A stretch of DNA of 56,044 nt from an uncultured bacterium (lineage in GTDB: Bacteria; Verrucomicrobiota; Kiritimatiellia; RFP12; UBA1067). The position numbers and the translations under genes are program-made. This document shows positions 1 through 7,867 of this stretch, in pieces. The DNA lies in NCBI GenBank assembly GCA_902761035.1, contig CACWIW010000030.1, positions 1 to 56,044 of the forward strand, in the 5' to 3' direction. The notes under the pieces are model-generated. The model saw only the letters and a program-made list of their open reading frames with translations. It had not been told where the DNA came from and searched no databases. How positions within the stretch are numbered: the stretch's first letter is position 1; every line of letters begins with the position of its first letter.

Positions 1-2
1 GG

Positions 3-431
3 GATTATGGAGCCAATCCGCTTTATTGCGCACATGACCTTTATCTCAATGGTGCGAAGGTTACAACATTGACAATTCCAAACTCTGTGACGAGCATCGC
101 AAGATATGCGTTCTCCCATTGCAGCAGTCTTACGAGCGTGACGATCCCGGACAGCGTGACGAATATCGCAAGTTCTGCGTTCCATGATTGCCGCGGTCTT
201 ACGAGCGTGACGATCGGCAATGGAGTGACGAGCATCGCAAGTTATGCGTTCTACAATTGCAGCGGTCTGACGAGCGTGACGATACCCGACAGCGTGACGA
301 GCATCGGGGATCAAGCGTTCTCAGGTTGCAGCGGTCTTACGAGCGTGCATATAACCGATCTTGCGAGATGGTGCGGTATATCATTTGGGGATTATGGAGC
401 CAATCCGCTTTATTGCGCACATGACCTTTAG
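3..431 (+). CDS. BspA-like leucine-rich-repeat surface protein, 5'-truncated segment
   Basis: The frame is open from the left edge and ends at a TAG at 429-431. It encodes the 23-residue LRR_5/BspA repeat (VTSIxxxAFxxCSGLTSVTIPxS), used by gut bacteria in surface adhesins. It opens inside a non-repeat cassette (DYGANPLYCAHDLYLNGAKV) and ends inside a second copy of that cassette. In the intact copy near 1000 the residues after CAHDL are YLNGAKV; here CTT is followed by TAG because the cassette is fused out of frame to the middle of a repeat. The LRR frame continues immediately downstream in frame 1, so this is the 5' part of the gene ending at 6196, split by a rearrangement. Neither the true start nor a signal peptide is in the window. 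Confidence 0.7.
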   Translation, partial: DYGANPLYCAHDLYLNGAKVTTLTIPNSVTSIARYAFSHCSSLTSVTIPDSVTNIASSAFHDCRGLTSVTIGNGVTSIASYAFYNCSGLTSVTIPDSVTSIGDQAFSGCSGLTSVHITDLARWCGISFGDYGANPLYCAHDL

Positions 432-981
432 TCTTACGAGCGTTACGATACCCGACAGCGTGACGAATATCGCAAGTTCTGCGTTCTCCGGTTGCAGCGG
501 TCTTACGAGCGTGACGATCGGCAATGGCGTGACGAGCATCGGCCATGGTGCGTTCGGAGGTTGCAGCGGCCTTACGAGCGTGACGATCGGCAACGGCGTG
601 ACGAGCATCGGGGATTATGCGTTCGATGGTTGCAGTGAATCTCTCTTCGATACGACGACAATTCCTGGCGTGAAGCTTGTTGATGGCTGGGTGGTTGGCA
701 AAAGGGGCTCGCTTTCTGGTAATCTGGATCTGACAGGTGTTCGCGGCATCGGGTATCGGGCGTTCGGAGGTTGCAGCGGTCTTACGAGCGTGACGATCGG
801 CAATGGCGTGACGGGCATTGGGTGGGGTGCGTTCGATGGTTGCAGCGGTCTTACGAGCGTGACGATCGGCAATGGCGTGACGGGCATCGGGGGGGGGGGC
901 GTTCAGAGGTTGCAGCGGTCTTACGAGCGTGCATATAACCGATCTTGCGAGGTGGTGCGGTATATCATTTGGGGATACTAA
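361..981 (+). pseudogene. BspA-like LRR gene, middle segment in another frame
   Basis: From about 432 to 888 frame 1 carries good BspA repeats, including a typical insert (about 642-760) with DTTTIPGVKLVDGWVVG and GNLDLTGVRGIGYRAF. The apparent TTG start at 361 lies in sequence that reads as the LRR cassette in frame 3, so it is not a real start; there is no ribosome binding site or signal peptide. At 889-899 a run of 11 G shifts the repeat frame by +1; after it frame 1 gives nonsense to a TAA at 979-981 while the LRR reading continues in frame 2. The equivalent in-frame site at 2036-2045 has 10 G. The segment is best read as part of one gene spanning the left edge to 6196. Confidence 0.6.
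889..899 (+). repeat. Poly-G tract (11 G) at a frameshift
   Basis: Eleven consecutive G follow CATC. In the matching repeat at 2031-2050, ten G give the in-frame reading S-I-G-G-G-A-F. One extra G therefore moves the LRR frame from frame 1 to frame 2. Removing one G would join the segment ending at 981 to the long ORF ending at 6196. Confidence 0.85.
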
Positions 982-1066
982 CGCCAATCCGCTTTATTGC
1001 GCACACGACCTCTATCTCAATGGCGCGAAGGTTACAACATTGACAATTCCAAACTCTGTGACGAGC
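926..1066 (+). repeat. Third copy of the ITDLARWCGISFGD cassette
   Basis: This non-LRR cassette (HITDLARWCGISFGD, then ANPLYCAHDLYLNGAKVTTL, then IPNSVTSI) occurs three times: partly at 1-100, at 346-431 where it is cut, and here complete. The DNA of the copies is almost the same, so they are substrates for homologous recombination; the broken copy at 431 looks like a product of that. Confidence 0.75.
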
Positions 1067-4000
1067 ATCGGTGATGATGCGTTCTCCGGTTGCAGCGGTC
1101 TTACGAGCGTGACGATTCCTGACTCGGTGACGAGCATCGGGGATTATGCGTTCTCACGTTGCAGCGGCCTGACGAGCGTGACGATCCCTGACTCTGTGAA
1201 GAGCATCGGGTATGAAGCGTTCTCCGGTTGCAGCGGTCTTACGAGCGTGACGATTCCTTCCAGCGTGACGAGCATCGGGTGGAGGGCGTTCTACAATTGC
1301 AGCGGACTTACGAGCGTGACGATCCCTGACTCTGTGACGAGCATCGGGGAGGGTGCGTTCTCAGGTTGCTGCGGTCTTACGAGCGTGACGATCCCTGACT
1401 CTGTGACGAGCATCGGGGATTATGCGTTCTCACGTTGCAGCGGCCTGACGAGCGTGACGATCCCGGACGGCGTGACGGGTATCGGCAATGGTGCGTTCTC
1501 CGGTTGCAGCGGTCTTACGAACGTGACGATACCGGACAGCGTGACGAGCATCGGGGAGGGTGCGTTCGGAGGTTGCAGCGGTCTTTCGAGCGTGACGATA
1601 CCGGACAGCGTGACGAGCATCGGGCGTTATGCGTTCTCCGGTTGCAGCGGTCTTACGAGCGTGACGATCGGCAACGGCGTAACGAGCATCGGGTGGGAGG
1701 CGTTCCGGGGTTGCAGCGGTCTTACGAGCGTGACGATACCTGACGGCGTGACGGGAATCGGGTGGGAGGCGTTCCGGGGTTGCAGCGGTCTTACGAGCGT
1801 GACGATCGGCAATGGCGTGACGAGCATCGCAAGTTATGCGTTCTCCGGTTGTAGCGGCCTGACGAGCGTGACGATCCCTGACTCGGTGAAGAGCATCTGG
1901 GATCATGCGTTCGACTATTGCCGCGGTCTTACGAGCGTGACGATCCCTGACTCGGTGACGAACATCGGGGAGCGTGCGTTCGGTAGTTGCAGGAGTCTTA
2001 CGAGCGTGACGATCGGCAACGGCGTGACGAGCATCGGGGGGGGGGCGTTCTCCTATTGCAGCGGTCTTACGAGCGTGACGATCCCTGACTCGGTGATGAG
2101 CATCGGTGGTTCTGCGTTCAATTATTGCACGAATCTTACGAGCGTGACGATCGGCAACGGAGTGACGAGCATCGGGTGGCATGCGTTCTCCGATTGCAGC
2201 GGTCTTACGAGCGTGACGATACCTGACTCGGTGACGCGCATAGGGGAGAGAGCGTTCTCGGGTTGCCGCGGTCTTACGAGCGTGACGATCCCTGGCTCTG
2301 TGACGAGCATCGGGGATTATGAGTTCTCCGGTTGTAGCGGCCTGACGAGCGTGATGATCGGCAACGGAGTGACGAGCATCGGGAAAGGAGCGTTCTCGGG
2401 TTGCAGCGGTCTTACGAGCGTGACGATCCCTGACTCTGTGAAGAGTATCGGGTATGAAGCGTTCTCCGGTTGCAGTGGTCTTACGAGCGTGACGATCGGC
2501 AACGGCGTGACGCGCATCGGGGAGAGAGCGTTCTCGGGTTGCAGCGGTCTTACGAGCGTGACGATCCCTGACTCTGTGAAGAGCATCGGGTATGAAGCGT
2601 TCTCCGGTTGCAGTGGTCTTACGAGCGTGACGATCCCTGACTCGGTGACGAGCATCGGGTATGAAGCGTTCAAGGGTTGCAGCGGTCTTACGAGCGTGAC
2701 GATCGGCAACGGAGTGACGAGCATCGGGGAGGGTGCGTTCTCCGGTTGCAGCGGTCTTACGCGCGTGACGATCGGCAACGGAGTGACGAGCATCGGGGAG
2801 CGTGCGTTCTACTATTGCAGCGGTCTTACGAGCGTGGCGATACCGGACAGCGTGACGAGCATCGGGGAGGAGGCGTTCTACTATTGCAGCGGTCTTACGA
2901 GCGTGGCGATACCGGACAGCGTGACGAGCATCGGGGAGGAGGCGTTCTACACCGTGAAGATTCCTAATTCTGTGGGCTACATCTGGACTTATGCGTTCTA
3001 CGATTGCACGAATCTTACGAGCGTGACGATCCCGCAGTGCGTCTGTTCCAGATGGTTCTCAACAGTTTTCTCGTCATCTCCTCTGATAACTAATTTGACT
3101 ATTGCAGATGGCGTGACGAGTATCGAGGATGATGCGTTCAAGGGACGGAGCGGTCTTACGAGCGTGACGATCCCTGACACGGTGACGAGCATCGGGGAGC
3201 GTGCGTTCTCCGGTTGCAGCGGTCTTACGAGCGTGACGATTCCGGCGAGAGTGCTGAATTTCGGTGAGCAGGCGTTCGGTGATTGCACTGGCCTGCGGAG
3301 CGTGCGGGCCGCGAGTTTGTTAAGGGAAAGGCTAGAGGTAGAGGCTCCGCGTGTGTTCAAGGGATGTTCGCAAGATCTAGAGTTCACCTATTTTGTGCCG
3401 AGGATATATAACGTGACTGTGAGGCCGCAGTCTCCGAGTAACGGTAAGGTGGACATCACATTCGAGGTGCCGGAAGATGTAGAAGCACTGGCATGGAACA
3501 GGTCTTTGTCTCTTTCTGTGACCGCTACTAATCGTGCAGACAACATGAGCTACGTTGCCACCGCAGAAGCACTATCCGGCGACACGGAAATGAAGAAGGG
3601 AACGCACCATGTCGTTTGGGATATGAACGCGCAGGGGGTGTCGTTCAACTTGGAGGATGCGGTGTTCGTAGTGGCGTATGAGGAAGCTCTTCCTCCGTAT
3701 TGCGTCATCGACCTTTCTGTTGGGGTGAATACAGTGAGCAATACGGTCACCTATCTCTTCGAGCCGCCGCAGGGTGGATTTAATACGGACGAATATAAGA
3801 CGACGAAGCTGGCACTTCGTCTGATCGAGCCGGGAACTTTTGAAAAGTATGGCAAGGGTACCGTTGCGGTCACGAAACCGTTCTACTGTGGCATTTTCGA
3901 GGTGACACAGAAGCAGTACGAGCTGCTGTTGGGATCGAATACGAATCCGTCGAGGTATAAAGGAGATATGCGGCCCTTGGAGAATGTTTTCTGGAATGAT

Positions 4001-6196
4001 CTTCGTGGACAAATGGCCACGTACGACTGGCCGAATACGTTGTCTGTCGCTCCAAATTCGGTAATTGGGCGCATTCAGGCACGAACGCGGTTGAACTTCG
4101 ACCTGCCGACGGGAGCGCAGTGGGAGTATGCCTGCCGGGCGGGCACGGCGAGTATGTACAACAACGGAGGTGACACGGAAGAAGACCTGAAACAGCTGGG
4201 AAGGTATTCTGGTAACAGGTTCGACGGCAAGGGCGGATATTCGGAGCATACGACGGTTGGTTCATACTTGCCGAACGCATGGGGGCTTTATGACATGCAC
4301 GGGAATGTGTATGAATGGTGCCTTGACCATTGCGAGCTAGTTACTTCCGTGGATGTCCGGACGGTCTTCGGTGGTTGTTGGCGTTTCGACGCATATTACT
4401 GCACTTTAAGCCGGGATGAAGTATTGATCGAGAGAGACGATTTGTTTGCCCAAGACATCGGCTACAGCATCTATGGTTTCCGCCTCTTCAGATCCATGTC
4501 AAATGGAACGGTGCTTTGCGAGGGCAGCTCGGACGACCCATTTATGTACACGGTGACGTTTGCCGCGAATGGCGGCTTGTTGCAAGATGAAAATATGCGC
4601 TTCGTGGAGGAAGGGAGCGCGGTAGACAACCTGCTGTTGGCAACGAGGGAGGGCTACACGTTCGTGGGCTGGTTTACGGAGGCTAATGGCGGGACTCAGA
4701 TTTCCGAATCGACGACCGTTAGTGGCAATGTGGTGTATTACGCGCATTGGACAATCAACCAGTATTCTGCCACGTTTGAAGCAAATGGAGGGACGGTTGA
4801 CACGTCCTCGGTGTCCCGGGATTACGGACAGGCCATTGGTACGCTTCCAACTCCAACGCGGACGGGTTACACTTTCGTAGGCTGGTTTACGGAGGCTGAT
4901 GGCGGGACTCAGATTTCCGCATCGACAATCATTAGTGAAGATGTGACGTTTTACGCGCATTGGACGGAGAACGGCGGCGACTCCGGTGGTGGTTCCGATG
5001 GTGAGGGGGGCAGCGCTGGCGGCGGCTCCGGCGGCGGCGGCAGCGCTGGCGGCGGCAGTTCCGATGGTGAGGGTGGTAGTGCTGGCGGCGGCTCCGGCGG
5101 TGGTGCAGGCGGCGGCTCCGGCGGTGGTAGTGCAGGCGGCGGCTCCGGCGGCGGCGGCAGTGCTGGCGGCGGCAGTTCCGATGGTGAGGGTGGCAGTGCT
5201 GGCGGCGGCTCCGGCGGTAGTGCTGGCGGCGGCAGTTCCGATGGTGAGGGTGGTAGTGCTGGCGGCGGCGGAAGTGCTGGCGGCGGCTCCGGCGGTGGTA
5301 GTGCTGGCGGCGGCAGTTCCGATGGTGAGGGTGGCAGTGCTGGCGGCGGCTCCGGCGGTGGTAGTGCTGGCGGCGGCAGTTCCGATGGTGAGGGTGGCAG
5401 TGCTGGCGGCGGCAGTTCCGATGGTGAGGGTGGCAGTGCTGGCGGCGGCAGTTCCGATGGTGAGGGTGGCAGTGCTGGCGGGGCTGATACTACCTTCTTG
5501 GTCAAGGCGCAGACGGTGGATGGCGCGCTCTATAATAGGAATAATAGTAGTATAGTTGGCACGATGCAGGTCAAGGTTGGCAAGGTCAGCAAGAAGGGGA
5601 TCGTCAAGTTTTCCGGCAATGCCACGCTGTTGATTGACGGCAAGGAGAAGAAGGTCTCGGCTAAGGCGGTGAATGTCGCCTTGGACGCGACGGGGCGCGT
5701 CCCTCCCGTTACGCTTGCGTTCAAGGCACCGATTGGGGAGGTGTCGCTTGAGATGGCGGCGGATGGCACGTTCACGCTCAAGAACGGCACATACGAGATG
5801 GTGGAGGCGAATGTGGGCGGCGACTGGAGCAAGGGCGGCGCGAAGGTGTATGTGGACGGCGCGCTCGGTGATCGCGCCCTACCAGAGGGGACGCTGGAGG
5901 ATCTTCTCCCGGACGGGGTGCCGGTTACCGCGTCGGGCGGCAAGTGGGCGTTCGCGAAAGCCGCCAGCGTCAAGTGGGCGAAGCCGAAGAAGGGCGCGGC
6001 GCTGCCGGAGAGGTACGATGCGGAGTCCGGCAAGGGCCTCGTGATTGACACGTCTAAGGGTGACAACCTCTCGGCCATGAAGCTCTCGTACACGCCGAAG
6101 AAGGGCACGTTCAAGGGCTCGTTCAAGGTGTATGCGCTGGAGGGCGCGGGCAAGGCGACCAAGTTGAAGAAGTACACCGTTAAAGTGGTACAGTAG
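929..6196 (+). CDS. BspA-like LRR / SUMF1 / InlB-repeat surface protein, main segment
   Basis: Predicted very large secreted adhesin. Domains in this 1755-residue frame: about 27 LRR_5 repeats of 23 residues (1 to about 815); a beta-rich linker (about 830-950); a SUMF1/formylglycine-enzyme-like domain (about 960-1190, with PTGAQWEYACRAG and GLYDMHGNVYEWC); two InlB B-repeats (about 1208-1348, each ending YAHWT); a Gly/Ser linker (about 1350-1519); and a C-terminal domain (about 1521-1755) ending KLKKYTVKVVQ. That last domain is also at the C-terminus of the C10 protease ending at 25852. The apparent GTG start at 929 has no ribosome binding site and no signal peptide; it follows the poly-G frameshift, so the real N-terminus is upstream, probably off the left edge. 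The SUMF1 part lacks a clear FGE cysteine pair and is probably structural. A hairpin terminator follows at 6274. Confidence 0.85.
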   Translation: MHITDLARWCGISFGDTNANPLYCAHDLYLNGAKVTTLTIPNSVTSIGDDAFSGCSGLTSVTIPDSVTSIGDYAFSRCSGLTSVTIPDSVKSIGYEAFSGCSGLTSVTIPSSVTSIGWRAFYNCSGLTSVTIPDSVTSIGEGAFSGCCGLTSVTIPDSVTSIGDYAFSRCSGLTSVTIPDGVTGIGNGAFSGCSGLTNVTIPDSVTSIGEGAFGGCSGLSSVTIPDSVTSIGRYAFSGCSGLTSVTIGNGVTSIGWEAFRGCSGLTSVTIPDGVTGIGWEAFRGCSGLTSVTIGNGVTSIASYAFSGCSGLTSVTIPDSVKSIWDHAFDYCRGLTSVTIPDSVTNIGERAFGSCRSLTSVTIGNGVTSIGGGAFSYCSGLTSVTIPDSVMSIGGSAFNYCTNLTSVTIGNGVTSIGWHAFSDCSGLTSVTIPDSVTRIGERAFSGCRGLTSVTIPGSVTSIGDYEFSGCSGLTSVMIGNGVTSIGKGAFSGCSGLTSVTIPDSVKSIGYEAFSGCSGLTSVTIGNGVTRIGERAFSGCSGLTSVTIPDSVKSIGYEAFSGCSGLTSVTIPDSVTSIGYEAFKGCSGLTSVTIGNGVTSIGEGAFSGCSGLTRVTIGNGVTSIGERAFYYCSGLTSVAIPDSVTSIGEEAFYYCSGLTSVAIPDSVTSIGEEAFYTVKIPNSVGYIWTYAFYDCTNLTSVTIPQCVCSRWFSTVFSSSPLITNLTIADGVTSIEDDAFKGRSGLTSVTIPDTVTSIGERAFSGCSGLTSVTIPARVLNFGEQAFGDCTGLRSVRAASLLRERLEVEAPRVFKGCSQDLEFTYFVPRIYNVTVRPQSPSNGKVDITFEVPEDVEALAWNRSLSLSVTATNRADNMSYVATAEALSGDTEMKKGTHHVVWDMNAQGVSFNLEDAVFVVAYEEALPPYCVIDLSVGVNTVSNTVTYLFEPPQGGFNTDEYKTTKLALRLIEPGTFEKYGKGTVAVTKPFYCGIFEVTQKQYELLLGSNTNPSRYKGDMRPLENVFWNDLRGQMATYDWPNTLSVAPNSVIGRIQARTRLNFDLPTGAQWEYACRAGTASMYNNGGDTEEDLKQLGRYSGNRFDGKGGYSEHTTVGSYLPNAWGLYDMHGNVYEWCLDHCELVTSVDVRTVFGGCWRFDAYYCTLSRDEVLIERDDLFAQDIGYSIYGFRLFRSMSNGTVLCEGSSDDPFMYTVTFAANGGLLQDENMRFVEEGSAVDNLLLATREGYTFVGWFTEANGGTQISESTTVSGNVVYYAHWTINQYSATFEANGGTVDTSSVSRDYGQAIGTLPTPTRTGYTFVGWFTEADGGTQISASTIISEDVTFYAHWTENGGDSGGGSDGEGGSAGGGSGGGGSAGGGSSDGEGGSAGGGSGGGAGGGSGGGSAGGGSGGGGSAGGGSSDGEGGSAGGGSGGSAGGGSSDGEGGSAGGGGSAGGGSGGGSAGGGSSDGEGGSAGGGSGGGSAGGGSSDGEGGSAGGGSSDGEGGSAGGGSSDGEGGSAGGADTTFLVKAQTVDGALYNRNNSSIVGTMQVKVGKVSKKGIVKFSGNATLLIDGKEKKVSAKAVNVALDATGRVPPVTLAFKAPIGEVSLEMAADGTFTLKNGTYEMVEANVGGDWSKGGAKVYVDGALGDRALPEGTLEDLLPDGVPVTASGGKWAFAKAASVKWAKPKKGAALPERYDAESGKGLVIDTSKGDNLSAMKLSYTPKKGTFKGSFKVYALEGAGKATKLKKYTVKVVQ
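1060..3255 (+). repeat. Tandem 69-bp BspA LRR repeats
   Basis: The DNA is a near-continuous array of 69-bp units, each encoding one 23-residue LRR. Each has a highly conserved core (CGGTCTTACGAGCGTGACGA) and a more variable stretch around TSIGxxAF. Similar units run back to position 60 in other frames. DNA-level homogeneity implies recent expansion or gene conversion. Confidence 0.9.
2036..2045 (+). repeat. In-frame poly-G tract (10 G)
   Basis: Ten G encode the Gly run in S-I-G-G-G-A-F of one LRR unit. Slippage by one base would truncate the protein. Confidence 0.8.
4978..5481 (+). repeat. Gly/Ser-rich coding tandem repeats
   Basis: Imperfect units of about 36 bp encode combinations of SAGGGSSDGEGG and SAGGGSGGG. 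The stretch is a flexible, acidic linker between the InlB repeats and the C-terminal domain, and a likely site of length variation. The proline-rich minus-strand ORF here is only its complement. Confidence 0.9.
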
Positions 6197-6273
6197 CGCG
6201 GTCCCATCGCCCGACCTTTGCGAAAAACAGAGTTGACAACCTGTTTACAACCCTTAGATAACGTTTCACAACG

Positions 6274-6299
6274 CGGCCGCCCCCCAAGGCGGCCGTTTT
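6274..6299 (+). terminator. Rho-independent terminator after the BspA-like gene
   Basis: A perfect 8-bp stem (CGGCCGCC at 6274-6281 with GGCGGCCG at 6288-6295) closes a 6-nt loop and is followed by TTTT. It lies 77 nt after the stop at 6196 and directly abuts the dnaB promoter motif. Confidence 0.8.
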
Positions 6300-6307
6300 G
6301 CTATAAT
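6299..6307 (+). promoter_or_regulatory. Extended -10 promoter of dnaB (TGCTATAAT)
   Basis: TG-C-TATAAT is a perfect extended -10. No good -35 is visible because the terminator stem occupies that position, which an extended -10 can tolerate. The expected transcription start (about 6314) is one base before the ATG at 6315. A second candidate, TTGACA (6233-6238) with TAGATA (6255-6260), would start upstream of the terminator hairpin and seems less useful. Confidence 0.6.
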
Positions 6308-6314
6308 GCTTTCC

Positions 6315-7859
6315 ATGTCCGAACAACTCAGAACACTTCCCCACAGCGCGGAGGCCGAACGCGGCATCATCGGGTCGATCCTGCTGGATACGACGATGGG
6401 TGACGACGCCCGCGTGCTGGACCTCTGCCAGGCGCGCGGCCTCACGCCCGAGTCCTTCTACGAGCCGCGCAACCGCATTTTCTTCGAGACCTTCCGCGAG
6501 ATGAGCGGCACGTCCGTGCCGATCGACGCGGTCACGCTCACGGACCGCCTCCGCGCCACAGGCCGCCTCGACCAGGTCGGCGGCGTCGCCGCCATCCAGT
6601 CCCTCGTGGACAACACGCCAACCTCCGCCCACGCCGAATACTACATCGACATCGTCCGCCAGAAACACCTCCTGCGCACGATGATCCAGCGCGCACGCGA
6701 GACGGAATCGCGCTGTTTCGACGAGGCACAGGCCGCGAATGCGGACATCCTCCTCGGCGAAGTGGAGAAGAACTTCCTCGAAATCGGCGGCGCGAGTACC
6801 GTGCGCATGGAATGGAAGACTGCCGTTGAGAACACCCTCCAGGCGATGGACCGCCTCTTCGACGGCGGGGCGGGGCAGTTCGACGGCCTTTCCACAGGCT
6901 TCAAGTACCTCGACGAGAAGCTGATGGGCCTCAAGGGCGGCGACATGATCGTCGTCGCGGCGCGCCCGTCCGTGGGCAAGACCTCGCTTGCCATGAACAT
7001 CGCCGAGTGCATCGCGATGGGGCAGGACATCAACGGCATGCCGACGCGCTGCGACAACGGCAAGAAGCACCCCGTGCTCATCTTCTCCCTTGAAATGAGC
7101 ACCGAGTCGCTCGCCAAGCGCATGCTCGCCGGCCGCGCCGGCGTGAACACATGGCGTCTCCAGCGCGGACTCATGGCTCGCGAGGAGCGCATCGACGCGA
7201 GCCAGCGCCTGATGTCCGCTGCCAACGCCCTCCGCAGCGCGCCGATCTTCATCGACGATACGAGCGCGCTCGACGTTTCCGACATGCGCGCCCGCGCACG
7301 CCGCATGAAGCGCACGCACGGCATCGAGCTGATCGTGATCGACTACCTCCAGCTCTGCAACTGCCGCGAGTACGCCCGACAGGGACGCCAGCTTGAAACC
7401 TCGCGCATTTCGGGTCAGATCAAGGCCATGGCGAAGGAACTCAAAGTTCCGGTGATCGTCCTCTCCCAGTTATCCCGCGGCAACGAGCAGCGCGGCGACA
7501 AGGAGGAGACGCCCAAGCTCTCCGACCTCCGCGATTCCGGTGCAATCGAGCAGGACGCCGACGTGGTGTTCCTCCTCCGCCGTCCGTGTCGGTCTAAGAC
7601 GGCCCAGTGGCACGACGACGAACTGCTTGCGATCGTGGACGTGGCCAAGCACCGCAACGGCGAGACGGGCGAAGTGGACCTCAACTTCTACAAGGAGGGC
7701 ACGCGCTTCGGCGACCGCAAGCCCGGCACGCGCGGCCAGTCGCAGAACGACGCCGAGACCGCCGAGGCCGACGCCGCCACGGCGCAGGAGGTCGTAGAAC
7801 CGCCCCCCGACGTCGCGGAACAGCAGCCGACGTCGCTTGTCCAGGATCTCATCATCTAG
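6315..7859 (+). CDS. dnaB: Replicative DNA helicase DnaB
   Basis: Hexameric 5'-3' helicase that unwinds DNA at the replication fork. The N-terminal DnaB domain (HSAEAERGIIGSILL, then an all-helical region) is followed by the RecA-like ATPase core with Walker A ARPSVGKTS (Lys about residue 222 from this start), EMSTESLAKRML, DYLQL and the DnaB signature SQLSR...LSDLRDSGAIEQDAD. At about 514 residues it is longer than the usual 450-470, owing to a short insert before the SLEMS motif and an acidic, Ala-rich C-terminal tail. An ATG at 6306 is in frame but overlaps the TATAAT at 6302-6307, so ATG 6315 (MSEQLRTLP) is preferred; it would then be translated from a leaderless mRNA. The stop is 8 nt before rsmI, suggesting co-transcription. 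Confidence 0.95.
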   Translation: MSEQLRTLPHSAEAERGIIGSILLDTTMGDDARVLDLCQARGLTPESFYEPRNRIFFETFREMSGTSVPIDAVTLTDRLRATGRLDQVGGVAAIQSLVDNTPTSAHAEYYIDIVRQKHLLRTMIQRARETESRCFDEAQAANADILLGEVEKNFLEIGGASTVRMEWKTAVENTLQAMDRLFDGGAGQFDGLSTGFKYLDEKLMGLKGGDMIVVAARPSVGKTSLAMNIAECIAMGQDINGMPTRCDNGKKHPVLIFSLEMSTESLAKRMLAGRAGVNTWRLQRGLMAREERIDASQRLMSAANALRSAPIFIDDTSALDVSDMRARARRMKRTHGIELIVIDYLQLCNCREYARQGRQLETSRISGQIKAMAKELKVPVIVLSQLSRGNEQRGDKEETPKLSDLRDSGAIEQDADVVFLLRRPCRSKTAQWHDDELLAIVDVAKHRNGETGEVDLNFYKEGTRFGDRKPGTRGQSQNDAETAEADAATAQEVVEPPPDVAEQQPTSLVQDLII

Positions 7860-7867
7860 GTGTTGTC

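Noticed and set aside
3810..4500. Active formylglycine-generating enzyme for the sulfatase at 21007
   Set aside because: The SUMF1 domain is embedded in an adhesin and lacks a clear catalytic cysteine pair; its location far from the cytoplasm also argues against it.
4951..5505. Proline-rich minus-strand ORF
   Set aside because: Exact complement of the Gly/Ser repeat in the BspA-like gene; no ribosome binding site and pure repeat artefact.
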